Below are positions 1-9,257 of a DNA stretch of 64,000 nucleotides, piece by piece. Made by a program: the position numbers and the translations under genes. Below the pieces are notes generated by a model that did not search any database, was not told the origin of the DNA, and saw nothing but the letters and a program-made list of their open reading frames with translations. Location of the stretch: assembly GCF_038622445.1 (NCBI RefSeq), contig NZ_CP152019.1:2454501-2518500 (forward strand). The letters run 5' to 3'. The stretch is from Sporosarcina sp. FSL K6-1522 (GTDB lineage Bacteria; Bacillota; Bacilli; Bacillales_A; Planococcaceae). Each line of letters starts with the position of its first letter. Positions within the stretch are counted from its first letter, which is position 1.

Positions 1-186
1 TTTCATGGTATGATTGGAAACAGGGTTTTAACTTGTTTCAGCAACTATTCGCTACATCTAAAATTGCGAAGATGGAGTGAGGCGGTTCTATCTCTCTTTA
101 GTTGCGGAATGAATGTTATTCAGGGGATCCATCCCCGCTGAACCAAGATGTGTCTTCGGCGTAATTGATTGTAGGAGGTGAGCTCA

Positions 187-447
187 TTGGCAGACGAACA
201 GAAGACTCGCATAGCAGTTGACATTTACGGACAAACTTATACAATTGTCGGTACCGAAACTAGCAGTCATGTGCGATTGGTCGCCTCGATTGTCGATGAT
301 AAGATGCGCGAAATCAGTGTCCGTAATCCGTATCTTGACAGTTCGAAAATCGCTGTGCTTACCGCTGTAAATACTGTACATGATTATCTTAAATTAAAAG
401 AGCAAGTTGAACAAATGGAACAAGAATTGAAAAAGTTGAAGGGTTGA
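187..447 (+). CDS. zapA: Cell division protein ZapA
   Basis: An 86-residue protein of the ZapA family, a small FtsZ-binding protein that bundles FtsZ filaments at the division site. The N-terminal half (about residues 5-50) has the family pattern of an IDIYGQTY-like strand and a helix containing VDDKMREI. The C-terminal third is a charged coiled coil ([16 protein letters not shown]) that would dimerise. A TTG start is chosen because AGGAGGTG lies 6 nt upstream; an in-frame GTG three codons earlier overlaps that ribosome site. It opens the zapA-cvpA-polX-mutS2 block typical of Bacillales. The 186 bases before it contain no gene. Confidence 0.9.
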   Translation: MADEQKTRIAVDIYGQTYTIVGTETSSHVRLVASIVDDKMREISVRNPYLDSSKIAVLTAVNTVHDYLKLKEQVEQMEQELKKLKG

Positions 448-456
448 CGGTCTTAC

Positions 457-996
457 ATGCTAGATTTACTTATTCTTATTCTCCTAATAGGGGGACTCAT
501 TACAGGATTCAGACGTGGATTTGTCGTCCAGATAATTCATATGACTGGATTCATTACCTCGCTCGTGATTGCTTATCTTTATTATAAGCCACTTGCAGAC
601 AAATTCGTACTTTGGGTACCGTATCCAGGTGTAACAGCGGGGTCAAAACTGAATTTAGGTGTAGCGCAACTCGATCTCGATGAAACCTTTTATCGGTTAT
701 TGGCGTTCGTCCTTATTTTTCTCGTCGTTAAATTCGCCTTTCAGTTGATTGCGTCGATGTTTGATTTCTTGAAGTATTTGCCTGTCCTCGGTTTTATTGC
801 ACAGCTTGTAGGCGCAGTGCTTGGTGTGATTGAGTTTTATATTGTTATGTTCTTTGTCATCTATCTCGCTACGATGTTACCGATAGAGTTCATTCAAAAT
901 ATGCTCGGCAAATCACTATTGGCAAATGCGATGTTAGAACATACACCGTTACTCTCTGACAAGGTGAAAGATTGGTGGTTCGTTTATACGAAATGA
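457..996 (+). CDS. cvpA: CvpA family membrane protein
   Basis: A 179-residue CvpA/YshB-family integral membrane protein, named after the colicin V production protein; its role in Firmicutes is unclear. There are about four hydrophobic segments: near residues 2-20 with the family start LDLLILILLIGGLITGFRRG, 28-45, 85-108 and 115-145. The arginine/glycine turn GFRRGF after the first helix is a family hallmark. It starts 9 bases after zapA stops and is probably co-transcribed with it. The ribosome site is weak. A terminator follows directly. Confidence 0.85.
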   Translation: MLDLLILILLIGGLITGFRRGFVVQIIHMTGFITSLVIAYLYYKPLADKFVLWVPYPGVTAGSKLNLGVAQLDLDETFYRLLAFVLIFLVVKFAFQLIASMFDFLKYLPVLGFIAQLVGAVLGVIEFYIVMFFVIYLATMLPIEFIQNMLGKSLLANAMLEHTPLLSDKVKDWWFVYTK

Positions 997-997
997 C

Positions 998-1028
998 AGC
1001 TTCCCCCTTGCTGGAGGGAAGCTTTTTT
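998..1028 (+). terminator. Rho-independent terminator after cvpA
   Basis: The arms AGCTTCCC (998-1005) and GGGAAGCT (1016-1023) are perfectly complementary and run into a T tract. It lies between cvpA and polX, so polX expression needs read-through or its own promoter. Confidence 0.85.
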
Positions 1029-1058
1029 CAAGGCATCTTAATAAAGAGGAGGCTCATC

Positions 1059-2765
1059 ATGAATAAAAAAACAATTATCCGTACATTGGAGAAAATCGCG
1101 TTATATATGGAGTTGCTTGGAGAAAATCATTTTAAAGTGTCTGCCTTTCGAAAAGCGGCGAATGTGCTTGAACTGGACCCACGTAGTTTGTCTGAAATGG
1201 ACGATATTCTAAAGCTAAAAGGAATCGGTAAGGGGACAGGTGCGGTCATTACCGATTTGATAGATAAAGGGGAATCTGACTTACTGAATGAGTTGGAAGA
1301 AACGGTTCCTAAAGGTTTGGTTCCATTATTGAAAATCCCAGGTCTTGGCGGCAAGCGCATTGCGAAACTACGTGAAGCAATCGGCATCGATTCGGTTGAA
1401 TCACTTCAGGCGGCGTGTGCTGCAGGAGAAGTAAGCAAAATAGCTGGCTTCGGCAAGAAAACCGAAGAAAATCTATTGCATGAAATTGAATTATTAGGTA
1501 CGCGACAAGGCAAGTTTCCGATTTGGCAAGTGGAAAAAGTCGTGTCCTTTGTGGAACAGGAATTGCAATCGATTGCTGAAATCAGTCGTTTTTCTGTTGC
1601 AGGTAGCTATCGCCGAACGGAAGAAGAGAGCAGTGACGTGGACTTCATCATCGTGACAGACGCGCCTAGCATTGTTCGTGAGAAATTGTTAGAGGTGTTG
1701 CCATTAGCCGCAACGATTGCGGCAGGGGATGCAAAATTGTCTGTCACGCTTGACTTGGACGAGCAAATCGATGCAGACTTCCGTTTTGTCATAGCGGAAC
1801 AATTTGCCTCTGCGATTCATCATTTTACTGGTTCAAAAGATCATAATGTTCGGATGCGTCAGCTTGCAAAATCTAAAGGAATGAAAATTAGTGAGTATGG
1901 TGTGGAGCATGAAGATGGCTCGGTGACGACGTTTGAATCAGAAGAGCAGTTTTTCGCGTACTTCGATTTACCATTCATTCCGCCTGCGGTCCGAAAAAAT
2001 GGCAGTGAAATTGATCGGGTGGATGAACTGGCGGGGCTAGTAGCCATCGAAGATATTCGTTCTGATCTGCATATGCACACAACTTGGTCAGACGGAGCTT
2101 ATTCCATCCGTGAAATGGTGGAAGCTTGCCGTGCGAAAGGCTATCGTTATATCGTCATTACAGATCATACGCAGTATTTGAAAGTAGCCAATGGACTGAC
2201 GCCAGAGCGGGTACGTGAACAAATTGCGGAAATCCGTTTGTTGAATGAAGAATACGAGGACATTGAAATTTTTTGTGGGACAGAAATGGATATTTTGCCA
2301 GATGCCACACTCGATTTTGACGATGAGCTGTTAAGTGAGCTCGACTTTGTCATCGCATCCATCCATTCGAGCTTCACACAATCACAAGAACAGATTATGG
2401 AACGCCTACATATGGCAATGAAAAATCCGCATGTTGATATGATTGCACATCCAACTGGACGTATTATCGGGCAACGGGAAGGCTATAATCCAGATGTTGC
2501 TCAGCTCATCAAATGGGCGAAAGAATACGGAAAAATATTGGAACTCAACGCCAATCCTTACCGACTCGATCTCGCGACAGATCACCTCATGATGGCGCAG
2601 GAAGCGGGCGTTCCAATTGCCATTAATACAGATGCACATGCCATTGATCAATTAAAATATATGGACATTGGTGTGAACTATGCACAAAAAGCTTGGTTAA
2701 AAAAAGAAACGGTCGTCAATACATGGCCGCTCGATAAATTCATCCGCGACATTGTGCGGAAGTGA
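1059..2765 (+). CDS. polX: DNA polymerase/3'-5' exonuclease PolX
   Basis: A 568-residue family X DNA polymerase fused to a PHP phosphoesterase domain, the usual bacterial PolX length, used in gap filling and base-excision repair. Order: helix-hairpin-helix region (residues 1-130, with GIGKGTG and PGLGGKRI), nucleotidyltransferase palm (about 175-315) with GSYRR and the metal pair in SDVDFIIV, and a C-terminal PHP domain (about 335-565) with DLHMHTTWSDG, the H/D motif ITDHT, HSS and INTDAH. The start follows AGAGGAGG by 7 nt; a longer in-frame extension overlaps cvpA and has no ribosome site. It precedes mutS2 as in other Bacillales. Confidence 0.95.
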   Translation: MNKKTIIRTLEKIALYMELLGENHFKVSAFRKAANVLELDPRSLSEMDDILKLKGIGKGTGAVITDLIDKGESDLLNELEETVPKGLVPLLKIPGLGGKRIAKLREAIGIDSVESLQAACAAGEVSKIAGFGKKTEENLLHEIELLGTRQGKFPIWQVEKVVSFVEQELQSIAEISRFSVAGSYRRTEEESSDVDFIIVTDAPSIVREKLLEVLPLAATIAAGDAKLSVTLDLDEQIDADFRFVIAEQFASAIHHFTGSKDHNVRMRQLAKSKGMKISEYGVEHEDGSVTTFESEEQFFAYFDLPFIPPAVRKNGSEIDRVDELAGLVAIEDIRSDLHMHTTWSDGAYSIREMVEACRAKGYRYIVITDHTQYLKVANGLTPERVREQIAEIRLLNEEYEDIEIFCGTEMDILPDATLDFDDELLSELDFVIASIHSSFTQSQEQIMERLHMAMKNPHVDMIAHPTGRIIGQREGYNPDVAQLIKWAKEYGKILELNANPYRLDLATDHLMMAQEAGVPIAINTDAHAIDQLKYMDIGVNYAQKAWLKKETVVNTWPLDKFIRDIVRK

Positions 2766-2781
2766 AAGGGAGTGTAAGACA

Positions 2782-5139
2782 TTGGAAAACCGTGTCTTAA
2801 AAACACTTGAATTTGATAAAATTCGCGATCTTGTAGCAACACATTGCACATCATCCGCGGGACGTTCGACGATGGAAAAATTAGTACCTGTTAGTGAATT
2901 TGAAGAAGTTGTACGACTGCTTGAGGAGATGGATGAAGGTTTGTCCATCTTACGTGTGCGAGGCAACGTGCCAATGGGGGGAATCAGTGATATACGCCCA
3001 CATGCGAAGCGTGCGCAAATGGGAGGCATGCTGAGCGCCTACGAACTAATGGAAATTGCCAATACGATTCGCGCTAGTCGCGTTTTACGTCAATTCATCG
3101 AAGCGATTGTGGCAGATGAAGATGTTGAGATTCCGCATTTTGTAGCAAAAAAAGACTCGATTCCAGTATTGACAGGTTTGGAGCATGAAATCAATGCCTG
3201 TATTGATGACAATGGATATGTTGTTGACAGTGCATCAGGATCGCTTCGTACGATACGCCAAGGGTTACGTATGCAAGAAGGGCGCGTGCGTGAAAAACTA
3301 GAAAGTTACACGCGTGGACGCAATGCTGCAAAAATGTTGTCCGATTCAATCGTGACGATTCGAAATGATCGTTTTGTTATTCCTGTTAAGGCAGAGTACC
3401 GTTCGCATTATGGCGGTGTCATTCACGACATGTCGTCATCAGGCCAGACGTTATTCATCGAGCCAGATGCGGTTGTTCAAGCGAACAATGAAATTAGACG
3501 ACTGAAAATGAAAGAGCAAGAAGAAATCGAGAAAATCCTTATCGAACTTTCTGCAAAGGTCCAAGAAATTGCGCATGAGCTATTTGTCCTCGTTGCTGTA
3601 TTGGCGGAAATCGATGTCATTTTGGCAAAAGCAAAATTCGGTATGGCACATAAATGCACGAAGCCCGAAGTGAATAATGAAGGCTATATTCGACTTGCCA
3701 AAGCGCGTCATCCATTGCTCCCGATCGAGGAAGCGGTAGCGAATACGATTGAATTTGGTAAAGAGATTACGACAATTGTCATTACAGGGCCGAATACAGG
3801 TGGGAAAACAGTGACATTGAAAACTGTTGGATTATGTACATTGATGGCGCAATCGGGGCTGCCAATTCCTGTACTGGATGGCTCGGAAATCGCTGTCTTC
3901 GATTCGGTCTATGCTGATATTGGGGACGAGCAATCGATCGAGCAAAGCTTGAGTACATTCTCCTCTCATATGGTGAACATTGTGGACATTATTCAAAAGT
4001 ATGATGAGCGTTCGCTTATTATCTTTGATGAGCTTGGTTCAGGGACCGACCCACAAGAAGGGGCAGCCTTAGCTATTTCGATTCTCGATGAAGTGCACGG
4101 TCGTGGAGCACGTGTCATGGCGACGACGCACTATCCTGAATTGAAAGCGTATGGCTATAACCGTCCAGGTGTTGCCAATGCCAGCGTAGAGTTCGATATT
4201 GATACGCTGAGCCCGACGTACCGTCTATTAATAGGAGTGCCAGGGCGTAGTAATGCCTTTGAAATTTCCAAGCGACTTGGTTTGCAAGAGCGCATCATTG
4301 AACGTGCAAAAACCTTCACGGGAACAGACCGTGGAGAAGTCGACTCCATGATTGCTTCATTGGAAACGAGCCGTGTTCAATCCGAAAAAGATGCCGAGCA
4401 AACGCATGAAGTCTTGCTGGAGACGGAGCGTCTGAAGCATGAGTTGGAAGAACGACTTGCGGAGTTTGACGACATGAAAGAGCGTCTGGAAGCGAAAGCA
4501 AAAGAAAAAGCGAAAAAAATCGTTGAGGAAGCGAAGCGTGAATCGGAAGCGGTGATTTCAGATTTACGTGCAATGCGTTTAAATGTCGGCGCAAATGTGA
4601 AAGAGCATGAGCTGATTGAAGCCCGTAAACGTCTTGAAGGTGCTGCACCTGCCGAAGTGAAAAAGAAAGCCGTTCAAGCGAAGGCTGCACCGCGGCCACT
4701 TCAGGTGGGCGATGAAGTGAAGGTGCTTAGCTATGGCCAGAAGGGGACGCTCATTGAAAAAGTATCGGACAAGGAATGGGTTGTCCAAATTGGAATTTTG
4801 AAAATGAAGCTCGAACAATCTGGCTTGGAATATATGAAACCCGAAAAGGAAAAGCGTCATGTCGTGTCTGCTGCCGTTAAAGGGAGAGATTCGCATGTGA
4901 AATTGGAACTGGACTTGCGCGGGGAACGTTACGAGGATGCGATTATCCGAACGGAGAAATATTTGGACGATGCGTTGCTGTCCAATTATCATCAAGTGTC
5001 CATTATCCACGGTAAGGGCACGGGGGCATTACGACAAGGCATTCAGCAGTATTTGAAAAAGCATTCTCGCGTGAAGAGCTATCGATTCGGTGAAGCGGGC
5101 GAAGGTGGACATGGTGTAACAGTCGTTGAATTGAAATAA
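2782..5139 (+). CDS. mutS2: Endonuclease MutS2 / ribosome rescue factor
   Basis: A 785-residue MutS2. The family acts on recombination intermediates and, in Bacillus, has been linked to splitting collided ribosomes. It has the MutS core and clamp, then an ATPase with Walker A GPNTGGKT, Walker B-type IIFDELGSGTDP and the ATTHYPELKAYG switch. A long charged coiled coil (about residues 515-620) and a KOW-like segment (QVGDEVKVLSYGQKG) follow. The C-terminal Smr domain has LDLRGERYEDA and HGKGTGALR. A TTG start is chosen because AAAGGGAG lies about 9 nt upstream and the protein then begins LENRVLKTLEF, as in homologues. Length and motifs are complete. Confidence 0.95.
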   Translation: MENRVLKTLEFDKIRDLVATHCTSSAGRSTMEKLVPVSEFEEVVRLLEEMDEGLSILRVRGNVPMGGISDIRPHAKRAQMGGMLSAYELMEIANTIRASRVLRQFIEAIVADEDVEIPHFVAKKDSIPVLTGLEHEINACIDDNGYVVDSASGSLRTIRQGLRMQEGRVREKLESYTRGRNAAKMLSDSIVTIRNDRFVIPVKAEYRSHYGGVIHDMSSSGQTLFIEPDAVVQANNEIRRLKMKEQEEIEKILIELSAKVQEIAHELFVLVAVLAEIDVILAKAKFGMAHKCTKPEVNNEGYIRLAKARHPLLPIEEAVANTIEFGKEITTIVITGPNTGGKTVTLKTVGLCTLMAQSGLPIPVLDGSEIAVFDSVYADIGDEQSIEQSLSTFSSHMVNIVDIIQKYDERSLIIFDELGSGTDPQEGAALAISILDEVHGRGARVMATTHYPELKAYGYNRPGVANASVEFDIDTLSPTYRLLIGVPGRSNAFEISKRLGLQERIIERAKTFTGTDRGEVDSMIASLETSRVQSEKDAEQTHEVLLETERLKHELEERLAEFDDMKERLEAKAKEKAKKIVEEAKRESEAVISDLRAMRLNVGANVKEHELIEARKRLEGAAPAEVKKKAVQAKAAPRPLQVGDEVKVLSYGQKGTLIEKVSDKEWVVQIGILKMKLEQSGLEYMKPEKEKRHVVSAAVKGRDSHVKLELDLRGERYEDAIIRTEKYLDDALLSNYHQVSIIHGKGTGALRQGIQQYLKKHSRVKSYRFGEAGEGGHGVTVVELK

Positions 5140-5225
5140 TGTGAAATTAGTTAACGATTAATGAAACCTTTTTGAAGCCCATCCGTATAAGGGAAGCATA
5201 ACCGAACATAAAAGGGGTCATTAAT

Positions 5226-5639
5226 ATGACGAAAACAGGTTTTTGGAGCCATCCATTAGTAGAGACGGCGGGCTATTTCAGTGTTGTTGTCCTTTGCTTG
5301 ATTGTTTCGATGGTGCTTTTTGAGCTCGTCACGAAATATAAAAATTGGGAAGAAATTCGAAAAGGGAATCTTGCGGTTGCTTTTGCGACAGGTGGAAAGA
5401 TTTTTGGTGTCGCCAACATTTTCCGCTATTCCATCGAACGCCATAATTCGTTGCCTGAAATGATTGGCTGGGGATTGTTTGGGTTTATCCTGCTCGTTTT
5501 TGCTTATATCCTGTTTGAATTTCTTACGCCGAAATTCAATATTGATAAGGAGATTGAAGCGGATAATCGTTCAGTGGGCTTTATTTCTTTGACGATTTCA
5601 GTCGGCTTGTCATTCGTCATTGGGGCAAGTATTTCATAG
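5226..5639 (+). CDS. yshE: DUF350 membrane protein (YshE-like)
   Basis: A 137-residue membrane protein of the DUF350 family with four predicted segments at about residues 14-34, 50-68, 80-100 and 115-135. The repeated pattern, with GNLAVAFATGGKIFGVANIF and RSVGFISLTISVG, shows the internal duplication usual for this family. The start follows AAAAGGGG. Bacillales commonly carry it right after mutS2. Function is unknown. Confidence 0.8.
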   Translation: MTKTGFWSHPLVETAGYFSVVVLCLIVSMVLFELVTKYKNWEEIRKGNLAVAFATGGKIFGVANIFRYSIERHNSLPEMIGWGLFGFILLVFAYILFEFLTPKFNIDKEIEADNRSVGFISLTISVGLSFVIGASIS

Positions 5640-5654
5640 GAGTTGTCAGTTTGC

Positions 5655-5753
5655 ATGGAGAAATTAGCGAAAGTATTAATGGTTGTTTGTGTGCTTTTTA
5701 TACTAGTTGGTGTGTACTGGTTAATGTACGGAACGCCGAACTGGTTGAGATGA
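5655..5753 (+). CDS. Small single-pass membrane protein (32 aa)
   Basis: A short reading frame beginning MEKLAKVLMVVCVLF and ending NWLR. It has one hydrophobic segment of about 22 residues and a basic N-terminus. AGGAG lies at the end of the preceding gene, 12 nt before the ATG, which is a long spacing. A strong terminator begins 4 nt after the stop, which supports real translation. I recognise no family. Confidence 0.5.
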   Translation: MEKLAKVLMVVCVLFILVGVYWLMYGTPNWLR

Positions 5754-5756
5754 AAA

Positions 5757-5793
5757 AATACCGTGACCGAAAATTGTCGGTTACGGTATTTTT
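5757..5793 (+). terminator. Rho-independent terminator closing the mutS2-yshE unit
   Basis: The arms AATACCGTGACCGA and TCGGTTACGGTATT form a 14-bp stem with one G-T pair and a 6-nt loop, followed by T's. It also reads as a hairpin on the opposite strand. Confidence 0.9.
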
Positions 5794-5890
5794 CTATACT
5801 AAAATAAAAATTTCTTGAAAGCATATTCACTTATCGATATACTTAAAATAGGAATATTCAAACAAGTTAAAATGAGAAAGGGAGGATTTT

Positions 5891-7588
5891 ATGACGACGA
5901 AACCGTGGTTAGGCTTGTACCCGCCTGAGATTTCAAAGACGCTTGATTATGAAAAGATTCCGATACAGGAATTTTTGACAAGAACGAGTACGAAATATCC
6001 ATCCAAAATTGCGATGCATTTTCTAGGAAAAGATATTTCATACAAGGAATTTCATGAATCAGCTTTGAAATTTGCAAACTATTTACGTGCGATTGGCATT
6101 GAAAAAGGAGATCGGGTGGCAATTATGCTACCGAATTGCCCGCAAAGTGCAATCGCTTACTATGGTATTTTGTATACAGGTGCTATTGTCGTCCAGACTA
6201 ATCCGTTGTATACAGAGCGTGAATTGTCTTATCAGATGACAGATTCCGGAGCGAAAGCTATCATTTCACTCGATATTTTATTTCCAAGGATTTCGAAAGT
6301 CGTGAAAGAAACAACATTGGAGCATGTCATTATTACCGGCATTAAGGACTACTTACCATTTCCAAAGAATTTGATTTATCCTTTTATCCAGAAAAAGGAG
6401 CATGGCATCACGGTGAAAGTGGAACATCGTGGGATCAACCATCTCTTTACTGAAATTATGAAGATTGCTAAACCAGATCCGGTTCACTATGCATTTGATT
6501 ATGATGAGGATATTGCGCTATTGCAATATACGGGAGGAACGACAGGCTCGCCCAAAGGCGTAATGTTGACGCATAAAAATCTCATTTCTAATGTGAAAAT
6601 GTGTGATGAATGGCTGTATAAATGCGAAGCAGGTGAAGAAACGGTCATGGGGATTTTACCGTTTTTCCATGTATACGGAATGACGACAGTGCTTGTTCTT
6701 TCTGTTATGCTAGGCAATAAGATGGTGCTTGTGCCGAAGTTTGATTTTGAAACGGCTTTGAAAACCATCGATAAGTTGAAGCCGACGTTATTTCCAGGCG
6801 CACCGACGATTTACATTGGTTTGTTGAATCATCCAGATGTGGCGAAATATGATTTGTCTTCTATAAAGGCATGTATTAGTGGTTCGGCTGCATTGCCAAC
6901 TGAAGTGCAGGCGGAATTTGAGCGTGTGACGGGTGGGAAACTCGTTGAAGGCTACGGGCTGACTGAAACGTCACCTGTGACACATGCCAACTTTGTTTGG
7001 GCGGAAGAACGTATAAAAGGCTCAATTGGTGTACCATGGCCTGATACAGATGCATGCATACTAGGTGTGGAGTCATCTGAGCCACTTGCGAATGGTGAAG
7101 TAGGAGAAATTGCGGTGAAGGGCCCACAGGTGATGAAAGGCTATTGGAATCGACCAGAAGAGACAGCGCAGACGTTTCGTGATGGCTGGTTTTTAACAGG
7201 GGATTTAGGTTATATGGATGACAAAGGTTATTTCTTTGTCGTTGATCGTAAAAAAGATATGATCATCGCCAGTGGTTTTAATATTTATCCGCGTGAAATT
7301 GAGGAAGTGCTTTACGAGCACGAAGCGATTCAGGAATGTGTCGTTGCCGGTATCCCTGATCCCTATAGAGGAGAAACGGTGAAAGCGTATATTGTGCTGA
7401 AAGAAGGGATTTCCGTCACGGAAGAAGAATTAAATACGTATTGCCGAGCGCATTTGGCAGCCTTTAAAGTGCCGCGTCAATATGAATTCCGTACAGAGCT
7501 TCCGAAAACAGCTGTCGGAAAAATCTTGCGCCGCGCACTCATAGAAGAAGAGTGGCAGAAAGTCGACAAGGAATTACAGACATCGTAA
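5891..7588 (+). CDS. lcfA: Long-chain-fatty-acid--CoA ligase
   Basis: A 565-residue acyl-CoA synthetase of the AMP-forming family. It activates long-chain fatty acids with ATP and CoA for beta-oxidation. Visible motifs are the P-loop-like YTGGTTGSPKGVMLTH (about residues 212-228), GYGLTETSP (about 355), the ATP-binding aspartate in TGDLGYMD, the hinge DRKKDMIIASGFNIYPREIE (about 455) and the catalytic lysine in KTAVGKILRR near the C-terminus. AAGGGAGG sits 7 nt before the ATG. With the fadR, fadB, etfB and etfA homologues downstream it forms the B. subtilis-like lcfA cluster. Confidence 0.93.
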   Translation: MTTKPWLGLYPPEISKTLDYEKIPIQEFLTRTSTKYPSKIAMHFLGKDISYKEFHESALKFANYLRAIGIEKGDRVAIMLPNCPQSAIAYYGILYTGAIVVQTNPLYTERELSYQMTDSGAKAIISLDILFPRISKVVKETTLEHVIITGIKDYLPFPKNLIYPFIQKKEHGITVKVEHRGINHLFTEIMKIAKPDPVHYAFDYDEDIALLQYTGGTTGSPKGVMLTHKNLISNVKMCDEWLYKCEAGEETVMGILPFFHVYGMTTVLVLSVMLGNKMVLVPKFDFETALKTIDKLKPTLFPGAPTIYIGLLNHPDVAKYDLSSIKACISGSAALPTEVQAEFERVTGGKLVEGYGLTETSPVTHANFVWAEERIKGSIGVPWPDTDACILGVESSEPLANGEVGEIAVKGPQVMKGYWNRPEETAQTFRDGWFLTGDLGYMDDKGYFFVVDRKKDMIIASGFNIYPREIEEVLYEHEAIQECVVAGIPDPYRGETVKAYIVLKEGISVTEEELNTYCRAHLAAFKVPRQYEFRTELPKTAVGKILRRALIEEEWQKVDKELQTS

Positions 7589-7625
7589 GGTAAAGCTTGA
7601 CTAGAAAGTAAATAACGATTATTAT

Positions 7626-7664
7626 GAAAATATGAATGAATCATCATTCATATTTTCTTTTTTT
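7626..7664 (+). terminator. Terminator between lcfA and fadR containing a FadR-type operator
   Basis: The arms GAAAATATGAATGA (7626-7639) and TCATTCATATTTTC (7644-7657) are perfectly complementary over 14 bp with a 4-nt loop, followed by seven T's. It can act as a Rho-independent terminator of lcfA despite low GC. Confidence 0.75.
7633..7650 (+). promoter_or_regulatory. FadR operator upstream of fadR
   Basis: TGAATGA, four bases, TCATTCA forms a perfect 7-bp inverted repeat. It matches, apart from one central base, the B. subtilis FadR (YsiA) box as I remember it. Its position 33 bases before fadR suggests autoregulation by acyl-CoA-responsive FadR. It lies wholly inside the terminator hairpin. 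Confidence 0.75.
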
Positions 7665-7682
7665 AATGGTGGTGATGAATAA

Positions 7683-8264
7683 GTGAAACGGGATAAGCCT
7701 AAGTATAAGCAAATCGTGGATGCGGCGGTCATTGTCATTGCCGAGAACGGATACCATCAAGCACAAGTTTCAAGGATTGCGAAAGAAGCAGGTGTGGCAG
7801 ACGGGACGATTTATCTTTATTTCAAAAATAAAGAAGATATTCTCATATCGGTATTTCGGGAAAAAATGGCGATTTTCGCAAGCAATGTGGAGGAAATATT
7901 GAAGCAAGATTATGATACATCTGAACGATTGTTCAGGCTAATCGACAATCATTTCCGTATACTTCACGAGGACCGTCACCTTGCAGTCGTCACGCAGTTA
8001 GAGCTTCGACAATCGAATCGAGAATTACGTCTTCGAATCAATGATGTGTTGAAAGAATACTTAGTGCTCCTCGATACCATTTTGAATGATGGGATTGAGA
8101 GAGGAGAACTCAATGCACTGCTAGATGTACGTCTAGGCAGGCAAATGGTATTCGGCACAATTGACGAAACAATCACTTCATGGGTGATGAATGACCAAAA
8201 ATATGATTTAATGAAATTATCGCCTGAAGTACATAGACTCATTTGGAAGGGTATGAAGGCGTAG
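7683..8264 (+). CDS. fadR: TetR-family fatty acid degradation regulator FadR
   Basis: A 193-residue TetR-family repressor. The N-terminal helix-turn-helix is plain: IVDAAVIVIAENGYHQAQ, then VSRIAKEAGVADGTIYLYFKNKEDI, a near-canonical TetR recognition helix. The C-terminal ligand domain resembles B. subtilis FadR (YsiA), which releases DNA on binding long-chain acyl-CoA. The GTG start follows GGTGGTGAT. Gene order and the operator immediately upstream support the assignment. Confidence 0.88.
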   Translation: MKRDKPKYKQIVDAAVIVIAENGYHQAQVSRIAKEAGVADGTIYLYFKNKEDILISVFREKMAIFASNVEEILKQDYDTSERLFRLIDNHFRILHEDRHLAVVTQLELRQSNRELRLRINDVLKEYLVLLDTILNDGIERGELNALLDVRLGRQMVFGTIDETITSWVMNDQKYDLMKLSPEVHRLIWKGMKA

Positions 8265-8392
8265 ATTGTTGCAGCAAAAGTCCACTGCTTACATAAGTAG
8301 TGGGTATTTGCGAAATGCACCTCAATCCAGCTGGGCTCTAAGCCTAAGCTGAATCAAGTCAAGCCGCTGCAAATTGTATCGTGCTCGGCTAG

Positions 8393-8423
8393 TTGACATT
8401 TTAGTATAGTTTTGATGTATAAT
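8393..8423 (+). promoter_or_regulatory. Probable sigma-A promoter for fadB-etfBA
   Basis: TTGACA (8393-8398) and TATAAT (8418-8423) are both perfect hexamers but separated by 19 bp, longer than the ideal 17. They lie 33 bases before the enoyl-CoA hydratase start. No FadR box is visible here. Confidence 0.55.
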
Positions 8424-8456
8424 TGTTAATATCTTGTTCAAAAGGGATGGGATGGA

Positions 8457-9230
8457 ATGGATTTTCTGAAAGTGATTACGGAAGACGGGGTTGCCGTTGC
8501 TACGATTAATAGGCCACCCGCGAATGCGCTTTCACGCGCATTGATCCAAGAAGTAGATGCTTTACTCGACCAGGTGGAAAACGATGATGCAGTTCGGGTG
8601 ATCGTGTTGCACGGAGAAGGTAAGTTTTTCTCAGCTGGAGCGGACATTAAAGAATTTACGTCCGTGACATCTGGAGCTGAGTTCACACAACTTGCTGCCA
8701 ATGGTCAAGCAGTATTCGAACGCTTGGAAACGTTTTCAAAGCCGGTCATTGCTGCGATTCATGGAGCGGCACTTGGCGGCGGCCTTGAACTGGCAATGAG
8801 CTGTCATATGCGCATTGTAACGGAAAAGGCGAAGCTTGGACTGCCAGAGTTACAATTGGGACTCATCCCAGGATTTGCTGGTACACAGCGCTTGCCGCGT
8901 TATGTAGGGATGCCGAAAGCGGCGGAGATGTTGTTGACGAGTGAACCCATTACAGGAGAAGAAGCGGTCCGTTTAGGACTTGCTAACCATGCTTATTTGG
9001 ATGAGGATTTGCTTTCAAAAACGATGGAATTAGCAAAGAAGATTGCGAAGAAAAGCCCTATTGCGGTAAAATCAGCATTGAGTGTGCTGCAATATGCGAA
9101 ACCATCTACTTATTATGAAGGTGTAAAAGCTGAAGCGGCATCATTCGGTGAAGTGTTCGTGTCTGAGGATGCGAATGAGGGGATTCAGGCATTTCTTGAA
9201 AAACGTCAACCTGTATTTACGGGAAAATAA
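8457..9230 (+). CDS. fadB: Enoyl-CoA hydratase
   Basis: A 257-residue crotonase-fold enzyme (B. subtilis FadB/YsiB type) that hydrates trans-2-enoyl-CoA in beta-oxidation. The oxyanion-hole segments are visible as [10 protein letters not shown] (about residue 60) and [19 protein letters not shown] (about 100-118). The two catalytic glutamates are in the expected places: GGGLELA and [20 protein letters not shown]. It lies between fadR and etfB and has its own promoter-like sequence. Confidence 0.9.
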   Translation: MDFLKVITEDGVAVATINRPPANALSRALIQEVDALLDQVENDDAVRVIVLHGEGKFFSAGADIKEFTSVTSGAEFTQLAANGQAVFERLETFSKPVIAAIHGAALGGGLELAMSCHMRIVTEKAKLGLPELQLGLIPGFAGTQRLPRYVGMPKAAEMLLTSEPITGEEAVRLGLANHAYLDEDLLSKTMELAKKIAKKSPIAVKSALSVLQYAKPSTYYEGVKAEAASFGEVFVSEDANEGIQAFLEKRQPVFTGK

Positions 9231-9257
9231 CTGAAAAGTCGGGGGAGATTTGCGATT

